A stretch of 64,000 nucleotides of DNA. Source: Halomicroarcula saliterrae (lineage in GTDB: Archaea > Halobacteriota > Halobacteria > Halobacteriales > Haloarculaceae). The notes below the pieces were generated by a model. It did not search any database and was not told where the DNA came from. It saw only the letters and a list, made by a program, of their open reading frames with translations. Of this stretch, positions 17,564-28,680 are shown in pieces. Location: NCBI RefSeq assembly GCF_031624395.1, contig NZ_JAMQON010000005.1:248001-312000 (forward strand), written 5' to 3'. Position numbers and translations under genes: made by a program. The first letter of the stretch is position 1. Each line of letters begins with the position of its first letter.

Positions 17564-18943
17564 ATGAACGCCCAGCTGGTAGTCACGGACGGAACACTGG
17601 TCACGCCGGACAGGAAGGTTGCGGGCGACCTCCTCGTCGATGACGGCCGAATCACCGGAATCGTCTCGCCCGGGACGGTCGTCGACGCCGACACGACGGT
17701 CGATGCATCCGGTAAGCTGGTTCTACCCGGCGTGGTCGACCCGCACGTCCACGTGAACGGGCCGAACACGATTGACGGCTACGAGGCCGGAAGCCGGGCC
17801 GCAGCGCTGGGTGGCGTGACGAGCTTCATCACCTTTGCGTGGCAAGGGTGGGACAGCCCCGACTCGCAGTTCTCCAGTGACGGGACCCTCCACGAGGCTG
17901 TCGAGCGCCAGTACGACGCGGCCAGTTCGTCGCTCGTCGATTTCAGCGTCCACGCGACCCTCACGAGAGACGACCCGGCGGCGCTCGAAGAGATATCCGA
18001 TCTCGTCGACGGCGGAATCGTCTCGTTCAAAATCTTCACGACCTACGATTTCGGCCTCCGAAACGGGTTCATAGAACGGGTGTTCGAGGAGCTCGCGGAG
18101 ACGGGTGGGGTCGCCGTCCTCCACACCGAAGACGACGACGTCTGCAGTATGAGGGAATCGGTACTGCGTGCGGAAGGGCGCGGTGAACCGGCGTCGTATC
18201 CCGACTCGCGGCCCGACCACGCGGAGGCGATGGCGGCGGACGACGCGGTACGGATGGCCCAGAAGGCGGGCAACAAGTACTACGGCATACACACCTCCTG
18301 TCGAGCGGTCGCCGATATCATCGAGGCGGCACAGACGGACAAGTCCCAGATACGCGGTGAGACGTGTGTCCACTACACGACGCTCGACAGATCTGCGTAC
18401 GAAACCCAGGGGCTGCTCCCCATGATCGCCCCGCCGCTCAGGACGGGCGACGATGTCGACGCGATGTTCGAGCACCTGACGCGTGGAACGCTGGACGTCG
18501 TCTCCACCGACCACGTGGCGTTCACCGAGGCGAGCAAGCAGACGGACAACTGGTGGGAGTCGGAGTACGGCGCCAACAGCGTACAACACAGCCTCCCCGT
18601 CTTCCACGACGAGGCCGTCAACAAGCGTGGCATGTCGTATCCGAAGCTGGTCCGACTGATGTGTACGAACCCGGCCCGGATATTCGGACTGACCGACAAA
18701 GGGACGCTCGAACCCGGAACGGATGCCGACTTCGTCCTGTTCGACCCCGATGGGACACAGACTATCGACGCGACCGAGAACGAGTCGGAAGCGGACTACT
18801 CGATCTACGAGGGCCGAGAGGTCACCGGCAGCGTTACCGCTACCTATCTCCGCGGGGAGTGCATTGCCGCCGACGGCGAAATACTCGGGGAACCCGGTTA
18901 CGGCGAGTCGGTCGAGCGGGAGGCACCGAACTGGAACGAGTAG
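17564..18943 (+). CDS. Dihydropyrimidinase / hydantoinase family amidohydrolase
   Basis: A 459-residue cyclic amidohydrolase. The binuclear metal site is visible: HVH (His61, His63), a carboxylatable Lys156 in VSFKIFTTYD, His187 (VLHTE), a later GIHTS histidine and the STDH aspartate. Members open dihydrouracil, hydantoin, allantoin or related rings to N-carbamoyl acids. Together with the CodA-like deaminases and amidases this gives the chemistry for stepwise opening of a cyclic ureide. Length and motif spacing are normal for the family. It stands alone on the plus strand, upstream of and convergent with the giant protease gene. Confidence 0.88.
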   Translation: MNAQLVVTDGTLVTPDRKVAGDLLVDDGRITGIVSPGTVVDADTTVDASGKLVLPGVVDPHVHVNGPNTIDGYEAGSRAAALGGVTSFITFAWQGWDSPDSQFSSDGTLHEAVERQYDAASSSLVDFSVHATLTRDDPAALEEISDLVDGGIVSFKIFTTYDFGLRNGFIERVFEELAETGGVAVLHTEDDDVCSMRESVLRAEGRGEPASYPDSRPDHAEAMAADDAVRMAQKAGNKYYGIHTSCRAVADIIEAAQTDKSQIRGETCVHYTTLDRSAYETQGLLPMIAPPLRTGDDVDAMFEHLTRGTLDVVSTDHVAFTEASKQTDNWWESEYGANSVQHSLPVFHDEAVNKRGMSYPKLVRLMCTNPARIFGLTDKGTLEPGTDADFVLFDPDGTQTIDATENESEADYSIYEGREVTGSVTATYLRGECIAADGEILGEPGYGESVEREAPNWNE

Positions 18944-19180
18944 CTACCCGCCAGGGCGGACGAGCGGTCACTGGTGGCCGCTGGCACCGAGCTATCGACA
19001 CTACGAGTGGCCCGGTCGCCCGTACCTGAATCTGAATCAGCTGGATTCGGTTTGTAGAGCAGATTAGTCAGTTTTTAAAATTTGTTTCGGATTTTGTGAC
19101 CCAAATCTGCCGTGAGCGGCGTCCGTCAGATCGGTAGTCAGGTCGCGTGGTCAGTCGATGCACTCGACAGCGATGATTGT

Positions 19181-22100
19181 TCACGGCCCGACAGACAGGC
19201 CGACCGCCGAGAACCCCAGCCCGCTCGATCTAGCACGCTGCAGGCCAAAGTATCCACGTGGCTCTGTGGTGTTTGGGTAGACGAGGCGATACGAACCGCC
19301 GATGTAGTCGGCTTCGACACTGAGGTAGTACGTGCCTGACTCTCTGGCTTCGTGGCTGATCTGTCGGTACTCGGGGTCGACCGCGTCAAGATGCGACCCG
19401 TCGGCGTCGGTCAGTGTCACTTCCAGATTGCTCTCGCCAGACGGCACGACCCTGGGATCGACCAACTCGCCCTCGCTGACGTTGAACGCGAAATAGTCCG
19501 GGTCGCTGTCAGAGACAGTGAGATTATCGTAGCTATCCCCACGAGAGACGGTCGTCGCTCTGCTTCGTCGGTCATCTCCTTCCAGACGGTCACCGGTCGT
19601 GTTCCCGTAGACGAACTCGTAGGAACCCGACCCCGCGGTCTCGACCCGCAGGTAGAAAGTACCGTTCTGCTCGACATCGTAGGTTAGCTGGTCGTGGTCG
19701 AGGTCGGCCCTGGCGACGGTCTGCCCACCGGGTCCGACCAGTTCCGCGGACGGACTGTCGATACCGTCGCCGAACGTGAACCGTGGGTCTATCAATTCGC
19801 CCTCGCTAACGTTGAACGCGAAGTAATCTGGGTCGTTCCGCTCGATAGTGAGATTGTCGTAGCTGTCCCCCGGCGAGACGACCGTGGCCCTCGTCTCTCT
19901 GTCGTCGGGCTCCAGCTGGTCACCGGTCACGTTGCCGTAGACTATGTCGTACGATGCTGATTCGTCAGTGTCGGCAGTCACGCGGATATAGTAGGTCCCC
20001 GCGGTAGCAACCTCGTAATCGAGCTCTTCATCCGCGAGGTCCACACTAGTCAGGACTGCGCCGCCCTGCCCGAGCAGCTTCGCCCGCGGCGTGTCGACAC
20101 TGTCACCGAACGAGAACCGCGGGTCGATACGTGCGGTCCTCGAATCGGCCCCGTAGCCGCCGAACTGGTACTGCGGACCGGACCAGCCACCTGAGATATA
20201 CGTGTCAGCCAGTGATGGCTGCCAGCCGTTGAGATCTCGCTTGCTAACGTTGACTTTGAAATAATCGGGGTCGCCGTCGCTGACGGTGAGGTTCTCGTAG
20301 CTGTCACCCGGCGAGACGGACGTTGCTCTCGTCGTTCTGTCGTCGGGTTCGAGCCGGTCGCCGGTCGAATTCCCGTACACCAGGTCGTAGGACGCTAACT
20401 CGTCGGTGTCGGCAGTCACTCGGAGATAGTACGTCCCGTCTCGCCGGACCTCGTAGCTAAGCTGTTCACGCGCCGGGGCCACGGTGGTGACGGCCCTGCC
20501 GGTGGGGCCGATCAGCTCCAGTCTCGCGCCGGTCGCGTCGTCGCCGAACGATAGTCGCGGGTCGAGCAGTTCACCGGCGCTGGCGGTGAACGCGAAGTAG
20601 TCCGGGTCCCCGTCGCTGACAGAGAGATTCTCGTAGCTGTCACCGAGGGAGACGGGTGTGGCTCTCGCAGTTTGGTCGTCGGGTTCGAGCCTGTCACCCG
20701 TCGTATCTCCGTACTGGACAGTGTAGTTCGACTGGTCGCTGTTGTCGACCCGCAGACGGAGATGATAGGTACCGGTCTGCTCGGCCTCGTAGTAGAGCTC
20801 ACCGTAGTCGAGGTTCGTACTGGTCACGGAGGACCCGTTCGGACCGAGCAGTTCCACCCGCGGGTCGGACGCGTCGCCATCGAACGAGAACGATGGGTCT
20901 ATGACTCCGTTCTCGTCGACAGTGACCGCGAAGGAGTCCGGGTCCCCGTCGCTGATTGTCAGGTTCGCGTAGCTGTCGCCAAGCGAGAGGTTCGTTGCGC
21001 GACTGGGCCAGTCGTCCGGTTCGAGCCGGTCGCCTGTCGAATTCCCGTAGACGAGGTCGTACGCGACCGGTTCGTCGGCGTCGATCGAGAGCCCCACGTA
21101 GTATGTTCCGGCACTGTTGACCTCGTATGCGAGCTGTTCGTAGTCGAGGTCCGCGCTGGTCATGGACGATCCGTCCGGCCCGAGCAGTTGCGCTTGCGGA
21201 TTGTCTGCATACCTGTCGAACGAGAACGACGGGTCTATCACTCCGTTCTCATCGACAGTGACCGCGAAGTAGTCCGGGTCCCCGTCGCTGACAGTGAGAT
21301 TGTCGTACCTGTCCCCGAGTGAGACGTTCGTCGCACGGGTCCGCCAGTCGTCGGGTTCGAGTCTGTCTCCGGTCGAGTTGCCGTATACCAGGTCGTACGC
21401 GACCGGGTCGTCCGCGGCGACCGAGAGCTTCACGTAGTACGTACCGTTCTGTTCGACCTCGTATTCGAGCCGTTCGTAGTTGAGGTCCACACTGGTCACA
21501 GACGACCCGTCCGAGCGAACCAGCTCTGCCGACGGATAGTCGGCCCCGTCAAGACGTATCTCGGGATCTATCAGCTCGCCCTCTGTCGCGTTGAAGGCGA
21601 AGTAGTCCGGGTCCCCGTCGCTGACGGTGAGGTTCTGGTAGCTGTCCCCGACGGAGACGTTCGTGGCGCGACTGGGCCAATCGTCCGGTTCGAGCCGGTC
21701 GCCGGACGAACTCCCGTACTCGAAGTCGTAAGAAACCAGCTCGTCGTCCTCGACCGAGAGTTCTAGATAGTACGTCCCGGCTTGGTCGACCTCGTATTCG
21801 AGCTGGTCATCGTCGAGGTTCGCGCTGGTCTCAGACGGTCCCTCCGGACCGAGCAGTTCCACCCGCGGGTCGGAAGCGTCATCGTCGAACGAGAACGAAG
21901 GGTCTATGACTTCGTTCTCCTCGACAGTGACAGCGAAGTAGTCCGGGTCCCCGTCGCTGATGGTGAGATTCTGGTAGCTGTCCCCGAAGGAGACGTTCGT
22001 CGCACGGGTCCGCCAGTCGTCGGGTTCGAGTCTGTCTCCGGTCGAGTTGCCGTATACCAGGTCGTACGCGACCGGGTCGTCCGCGGCGACCGAGAGCTTC

Positions 22101-25100
22101 ACGTAATAAGTGCCACCCTGTTCGACCTCGTAGCTGAGCGACCGGTAGTCGAGGTTCCTACTGGTCACGGACGAGCCGTCGGAGCGGACCAGCTCTGCCG
22201 ACGGGTGGTCAGCCCCGTCGAAGCGTATCTCTGGATCTATCAGCTCGCCATCGCTCGCGTTGAACGCGAAGTAGTCGGGGTCCCCGTCGCTGATAGTGAG
22301 GTTCTGGTAGCTGTCCCCGATGGAGACGTTCGTCGCCCGAGTGCGCCAGTCGTCCGGTTCGAGGCGGTCGCCGGAGGCATTTCCGTACTGGAGATCATAG
22401 AAGCCTGGCTCTTGGTTTTCGACCGAGAGCTTCACGTAGTACGTGCCGCCATGTTCGACCTCGTATTCGAGCTGGTCGTAGTTGAGGTCCACACTGGTCA
22501 CAGACGACCCGTCCGGGCGAACCAGCTCTGCCGACGGGTAGTCGGCGCCGTCGAAGCGTATCTCTGGATCTATCAGCTCGCCCCCGGTCGCGTTGAACGC
22601 GAAGTAGTCCGGATCCCCGTCGCTGATGGTGAGATTCTGGTAGCTGTCCCCGAGGGAGACGTTCGTGGCTCGGGTCCGCCAGTCGTCCGGTTCGAGGCGG
22701 TCGCCCGTCGAGTTACCGTAAAGCAAGTCATAGGTAGTCGTCCCCGCACCGTAGGTCCACAGCCGGAGGTAGTACGTGGTGTTCTGTTCGGCTTCGTAGC
22801 TGAGCTGCTCGTAGTCGAGATTCGCACTCGAGACAGACGAGCCGTCCCCGGTCGTCAGTTCGGCGCGGAGGCCATCGTCGGCCTCGATCTCGGGGTCTAT
22901 CAGCTCGCCCTTGCTGACATCGAAGGCGAAGTAGTCTGAGTCCCAGTCGCTGACGGTGAGGTTCTCGTAGCTATCTCCAAGCGATACGGGCGTAGCTCTC
23001 GTCCTGTGGTCGTTGGGTTCAAGACGATCACCGGTGGCGTTCCCGTAGCGCAGGTCGTAGGAACTCGTCTCGTCCACGTTTAATTGCGAGATCTGCAGGT
23101 AGTAGGTGCCGTTTTGCGGAGCCTGGTAGCTGAGCTGCTCGTGGTTGGGACTTGCACTGGCCACCGGCGTACCGTCCTCGGTCAGCAGTTCGGCGCGTAT
23201 ATCTGTGGCGCTCTGATGGGGCGTGATTTCGGGATCGATCAGGTCGCCCTTCTCGACATCGAAGGCGAAGTAGTCGTCGTCCGCCCACCCGACAGTGAGG
23301 TTCTCGTAGCTATCGCCGAACGAGACGGTCGTGGCACGGCTCCCCCGGTCGTCGGGTTCGAGTCGGTCGCCAGTCGTGTTCCCGTACTGGAAGTCGTAGA
23401 GGGCCCCGTTACCGTCACCGCTGGCGACTCGTAGGTAGTACGACCCGGACCGACTAACCTCGTAGTCGATGGTTTCGACATCGGTATCGGACTCCGACGT
23501 TTCGACGACCGTTCCGTTGGAGCTCGTCAAGGTCGCATTGACATCAGCCATGTCGTGGTCGAAGGAGATCCGCGGGTCGATCAGGTCGCCCTCGCTTACG
23601 TTAAACACGAAGTAGTCCTGCTCCATCCGGCCGAGGACGAGCCCGGCGTAGCTGTCGGTGACGGCGACATCGGTGGCGTTCCGACGCCGGTCGTTGGGTT
23701 CGAGCGGGTCGGACACCGGCTCGCTCACGTTCACCTGTAAATCGTACTCGGTAGACATGTACCTATCCGAGTTGACGACGGCGATACGATGGGTTCCGGA
23801 CCTGTTCGTAAGTGCTCGGATCTGTTCGGTGCCTCCATACGTGGTCGTTTGCGCCATTTCCGTGCCGTTTGGCCCGTACAATAGTATCTGTCCCTCACTG
23901 GCGTAGTTGTCGAACGAGACGTTCAGGCTGAGTATGGTGCTATCGCTGGCAGTCACCGCGAAGCGATCGGTGTCTCCCTCGGTGAGAGTCAGATTCCGGC
24001 GGCGGGCGTCAGCCGGTACTCGCGTCGCGTTTCCGGGGTTATCGTTGGGCTCCAGTCGGTCCCGACCCGGGCTGGTCCGCGTCTCGATATCGTAGTTGGC
24101 ACCGGGTCCGTCGGCTGCGGACACGCGAACGTAGTACGTCCCGGCGGATACAGTCTCATGAGTGAGCTGTTCCTGCTGTCCTGCCGAGGACGCGGAGGCG
24201 ACGACGGCACCGTTCGGTGCTATCAGTTCCGGGTCCAGGTCCGTCCCACGCTGTGCTGTCGTGATGCTCGCCTCGAACGTCGCGGCCGCACGCAACTCGA
24301 TCGCGAAATAGTCCTCGTCATCCCCTCCGACCGAGAGATGATTGTACTCGTCGTCCGGTTGCATCGGTGTTGCCGTTGCGGTCCCGTCGTTCGATTCGAA
24401 CCTGTCGACTGGTTCGACGACGTCGGCAGAGAGGTTGTAGTGGTGCCACCGGTCGCTGGCAGTGAACACGCGAACGTAGTAGGTACCCGACTGCTGTGCT
24501 TCGTGCTCAACGTGTTCGTCAGTTGCGGCCGAATCCGCGCGGGTCAGGACAGTGCCGTTCGGAGCCAGCAACTCCATGTCGACATCGCCGGCGCGCTGGT
24601 CGAGGTCCGCGCTGGAGGTGATAACCTCGCTAGAATCGGCCTCGACAGCAAAGTAGTCCTCGTCATCGGGCCGAAGCGTCGTGCTCGTCACTTCCTCGCC
24701 GGCCTGCAACTGTGTCGCGGTCGATCGAGCGTCGTTGTCCTCGAACTCGTCGGGTTCGGTCACGTCAACGCTGACGTTGTAGCCGACCAGTTCTTCCAGG
24801 TCTGTCGCCATCCGGATGTAGTACGCGCCGGACTGATCAGCAGTGTGTCTGAGCCGGTCACGACCAGACAGGGCGGTGTGGACGACCGATCCGTCCGGTG
24901 CGATGAGATCAACATCGAGACCAGTCTCGCCATCGATTCTGGTCGTCACCTGCTCACCTTGGTCCAGAGTAATCTCGAAGTAGTCAGGGTTGTCGGCTGC
25001 TGTGACGTTCAGCCTCTCGTAGCTGTCACCCGCAGTGAGTTCGGTCGCACTGTCTCGGTTGTCGTCTGGTTCGAAGCGACCCTCGTGCTCGGTAATAGCT

Positions 25101-28100
25101 ACGTCGAACTCGTATGGTATCGACGTGAACACACTGGAACTGACGTTGATATAGTAGGTTCCGGATCGTTGGACCTGGTGACTGATATGGTCATCGGAGC
25201 TGCCGGACTTCGTGGCGACCACCGTGCCGTTATCGTCAACCAGTTTGACGGTGAGGTTCTGTTGCTCGTATCTGGTGTTCGTCTGCGGAGCGATAGTGTC
25301 TCCGGCGTCGGCCTGAACCGCGTAGTAGTCGACATCTCTCCCGGGGAGCGTGAGCCCTTCATAATCGGAGCCAGGCTGGACTGCTGATGCACTGGCTCGC
25401 CTGTCGTTGGATTCGAACCCGTCCGGTGCTCGTTGTATGACGCTTGGGACGTCGACCATGTACTCCATACTGTACCCAACAGTTGCACCGTTGCTCCCAT
25501 CGGGTGAGCCGTTCTCCAGACGCAGGTAGTAGGACCCAGTTTGGTCCGCCTCGTATCGGATTGAGCGCAACTCTCTGGGCGAGTCCCACCGTTTCAGCGT
25601 CGTGCCACTCGAATCGAGCAGCTGCGCATCCATGTCGGTATTGCTCTGTGACTGCGAGATGGACACGCTAATCGTCTCGCCCTCGAAAGCGTGGAGTTCG
25701 TAGTAATCCGCTTCATCGGGGTGGAGCTCCAGGCGCTCGTAGCTGCGGCTACTGGAGACGAGGGCCGTTGCAGTGCTGCGTTTGTCGTTCGGTTCCCCTC
25801 TGCCGTCGTTTTTGAAAGCGGCCCCGGTCGGATTCAGCGCGATGTCGTACTGTGTTTCTCCTGACGGCGGTCCATCAACTTTTATTTTGTATCGGCCCGT
25901 TTTGCCGACTTGGATCTGACGGTCGATCCGCTCTTCAGAGGTCGACAAAACCGTAAAACCGTCTGGGTCGACCAGCGACACTTCTTTTAGCTCCCCGTTG
26001 CGCGGTACGACCTCGGTCGAGAGGTTCCGGCCGGCCCGAAGCGGTATGACGTAGGTGTGAGTGGCTTGCGCCCCTATCGACCGACCTTCGATCTTGTCGC
26101 CGGTCAACGGGACCTCCGTTGCTTGGTTCCCACTATCGGCGTCCGCGGACCCATCGCCGTTGGAATCCGACCCTCGGATGTCGATATCGAGGTTGTACCG
26201 CTCCGGGACATCAGCCAGTGTGTAATCCTTATCTACACCGATGCGGTAGAGTCCCCCCTCGTCGGCGGTGTACGAAATCGTGTTGAAGCGTGTGCGTTTG
26301 TTCGTGCCTCCGGGGCCGTTTAGCGTGAGCGAAGCAGCAACATCGTCTTCGCCGTCTGGGGCATCGACGCTCGCTGTCAGGGTTTCCCCTGGTCGGACGT
26401 CGACCAGATAGTAGTCATAGGCATAGGTCCCGACAGACACGTCCTCCCAGTACCCCTGGGAAACGAGCCGCGCTTGATCTTCCTCATCGTTTGGCTCCAG
26501 CCGGTCGCTGGGAGACGACACCTCAGTGTGTAGCTCGTAGGGTAGCGGTGGATCGCGCGCGATTCCATCGATTTTGATGTAGTACGTCCCCGACATACCC
26601 GCTTCGTGGCTAAATTTCGCGGTACCGCCGCGGTTCTCGTCCCACTCGACGGATTTTCCGCTCGGATCGAGCAATCTCGCGCCCAAGGCTCCCTCGCCCC
26701 AAGTCTCGCGACGCACGGTGATCTCCTCCCCGGCACGCAGTTCGACTGCGAAGTAGTCCTCGTCGTCATCACTGAGGTTCAGCTGCTGGTAGGTCTCGCC
26801 GGGAACTATCTCTCTAGAATTTGATATTTTATCGTTGGGTTCGAAGGGCTCTGTGCCGGGGGGGACCGGATTACGCAGTCCGACCCGGAAATCGTACGAC
26901 CCGGTTGCCCCCTGAGCCTGAACTCGCAGATAGTACGTCCCCGACCGTCTGGCCTTGTGGCGAATCCCCTCACCGCCGGAGGTCAACCTGCCGTGTTTGA
27001 TTTTGGATTTATCGGGTCCAAACAGATCCAGCTCCAGATCTGAGTCCCCGGTGTCGAAGTCAATCTCGGACGTAATCGTCTCACTGTGGTTTACATCGAT
27101 TGCGAAGTAATCCACGTCCTCGACACCGTTTTTATCTTCGATCGCGAGTCCCTGGTAGTTGTCGCCCGGCTCGACCGGTGTCGCATCCTCCGGTCTGTCG
27201 TTTATTTCGAGCGAATCGCCGGATGACATCTTCTCGAGACTGAGGTCGTATTTCGTGCTCGCATTATACACCCAAATGTAGTGTGTCTGGTCAAATGCGG
27301 CAGTGAACTCGATGTCTTTCGGACTGGTGGTCCCCTGGAAGCCTTTGTACAACGAGGGACCATCCACTATCAGCCTCGGATCGCCAGACACGTCGTCAAA
27401 CGATGCCGTGACCGTGTATTCCACCCCTTTTTTTGCATTGAATGCGTAATAATCTTCGAATTCAGTGTTGTCGTTGCCGTCGTACAGCGTGAGTCCGTCG
27501 AAGTCGGCGCCGCTAGAGATCTCGGTCGCGTTCCTCCTTCGATCGTTCGGCTCGAATCTGTCTCCCGAGGAGGTCCCGTCCTCGTCTTCGGCGGCGTCGT
27601 ACTTCATCTTCAGGTCGTAGTCAGCAGTACCACCGAACGGGGAGTAGACCTGAACATAGTATTCACCTGATTCCGGAACCTCGTACGTGAGCGAGTCGCT
27701 GTTACCGTCGGTCGTCGCCGACTCAACCGTCCCTCCCGACTCGTTGAGCAGGGTCATGTCGAGTTCCCCGTCACCGCCGGTAATCGACAGTTCCGGTTTG
27801 AGCGTCGCTCCGGACCGTGCGGTGACGCTGAAGTAGTCTACGTCATCGTCGATGGTCCCACTCACCTGGTCGCCGGGCGAGACTGCCGTCGCGTCGTACC
27901 GGTTGTCGGCGTGTCGGTCGCCGGAGCCACCGATATCTATAGAGAGGTTGTACGTCGATACGTCTGTCCCCACGTTGTCTACGTTGATGTAATAGGTGCC
28001 CCCACTTGGGGTCTCGTGGACGACTTTCTCGCCGTCGATCACCGGTTCCTCGCGACCGACAGGCCACCCATCCGAATCCTCCAGATCGAGCGACAGGGAA

Positions 28101-28680
28101 GTTTCGCTCGCATCGAACGAGATCTCTACTTCGATGTTCGTCGCCGACGAAACCTGCAGTTTGTACCAATCCTGGTCTTTGACTTCCAGATTCTCGTACG
28201 AGCCGGCGGCGATATCGCTCGCGTTCCCCCGAGCGTCGTTGTCCTCAAACTGGTCGCTGGCATCTTGCTCCTCACTGCCGTCGTCACTCGTCTCGTCGAC
28301 CGAGAGGTCGTACGTTACGGCCGACTCGCTGTTCGTGGTCAGTTTAAGATAGTACGACCCGTCCTCGTCGGCTGTGTATGTGATCGTTTCTGAATCCCTG
28401 ATCGAATCGACAGTGGTTATCGTCCCGCTAGGACCGATCAGTTCCGCGTCCAGGGCGGGATCAGTCGCGCTCTTCGATCGGGTGGAGTCAGATTGCTGGA
28501 GCGATGTCTTGGCGCTTGCGAGCGAGATCGTCGTCGATAGTTCCCCGCCACTGTCGTCCTCCAGCTCGTAGAAGTCCGTGTCTTCGTCCCGGATCTTGAG
28601 CCCCTGGACGTTCTCTCCCGGTTCCACGGCATCGGCGTCGTCCTTGTCGTCGTTTGGCTCGGCGATGTTGTCGATGTAAG
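19181..28680 (-). repeat. 27 tandem PPC-type coding repeats
   Basis: Tandem coding repeats of about 345 bases each within the giant protease gene. The twelve units nearest the 3' end of the gene (low coordinates) share long near-identical blocks encoding GDRLEPDD and GDSY-x-NLT-x-SDGDPDYFA, whereas the units next to the protease domain keep only the core pattern. This points to recent amplification or gene conversion at the distal end. Confidence 0.85.

Noticed and set aside
21782-22939. A 385-codon open frame on the plus strand inside the protease gene
   Set aside because: It is antisense to the PPC repeats. It repeats with the same period and shows no independent start signal or family.
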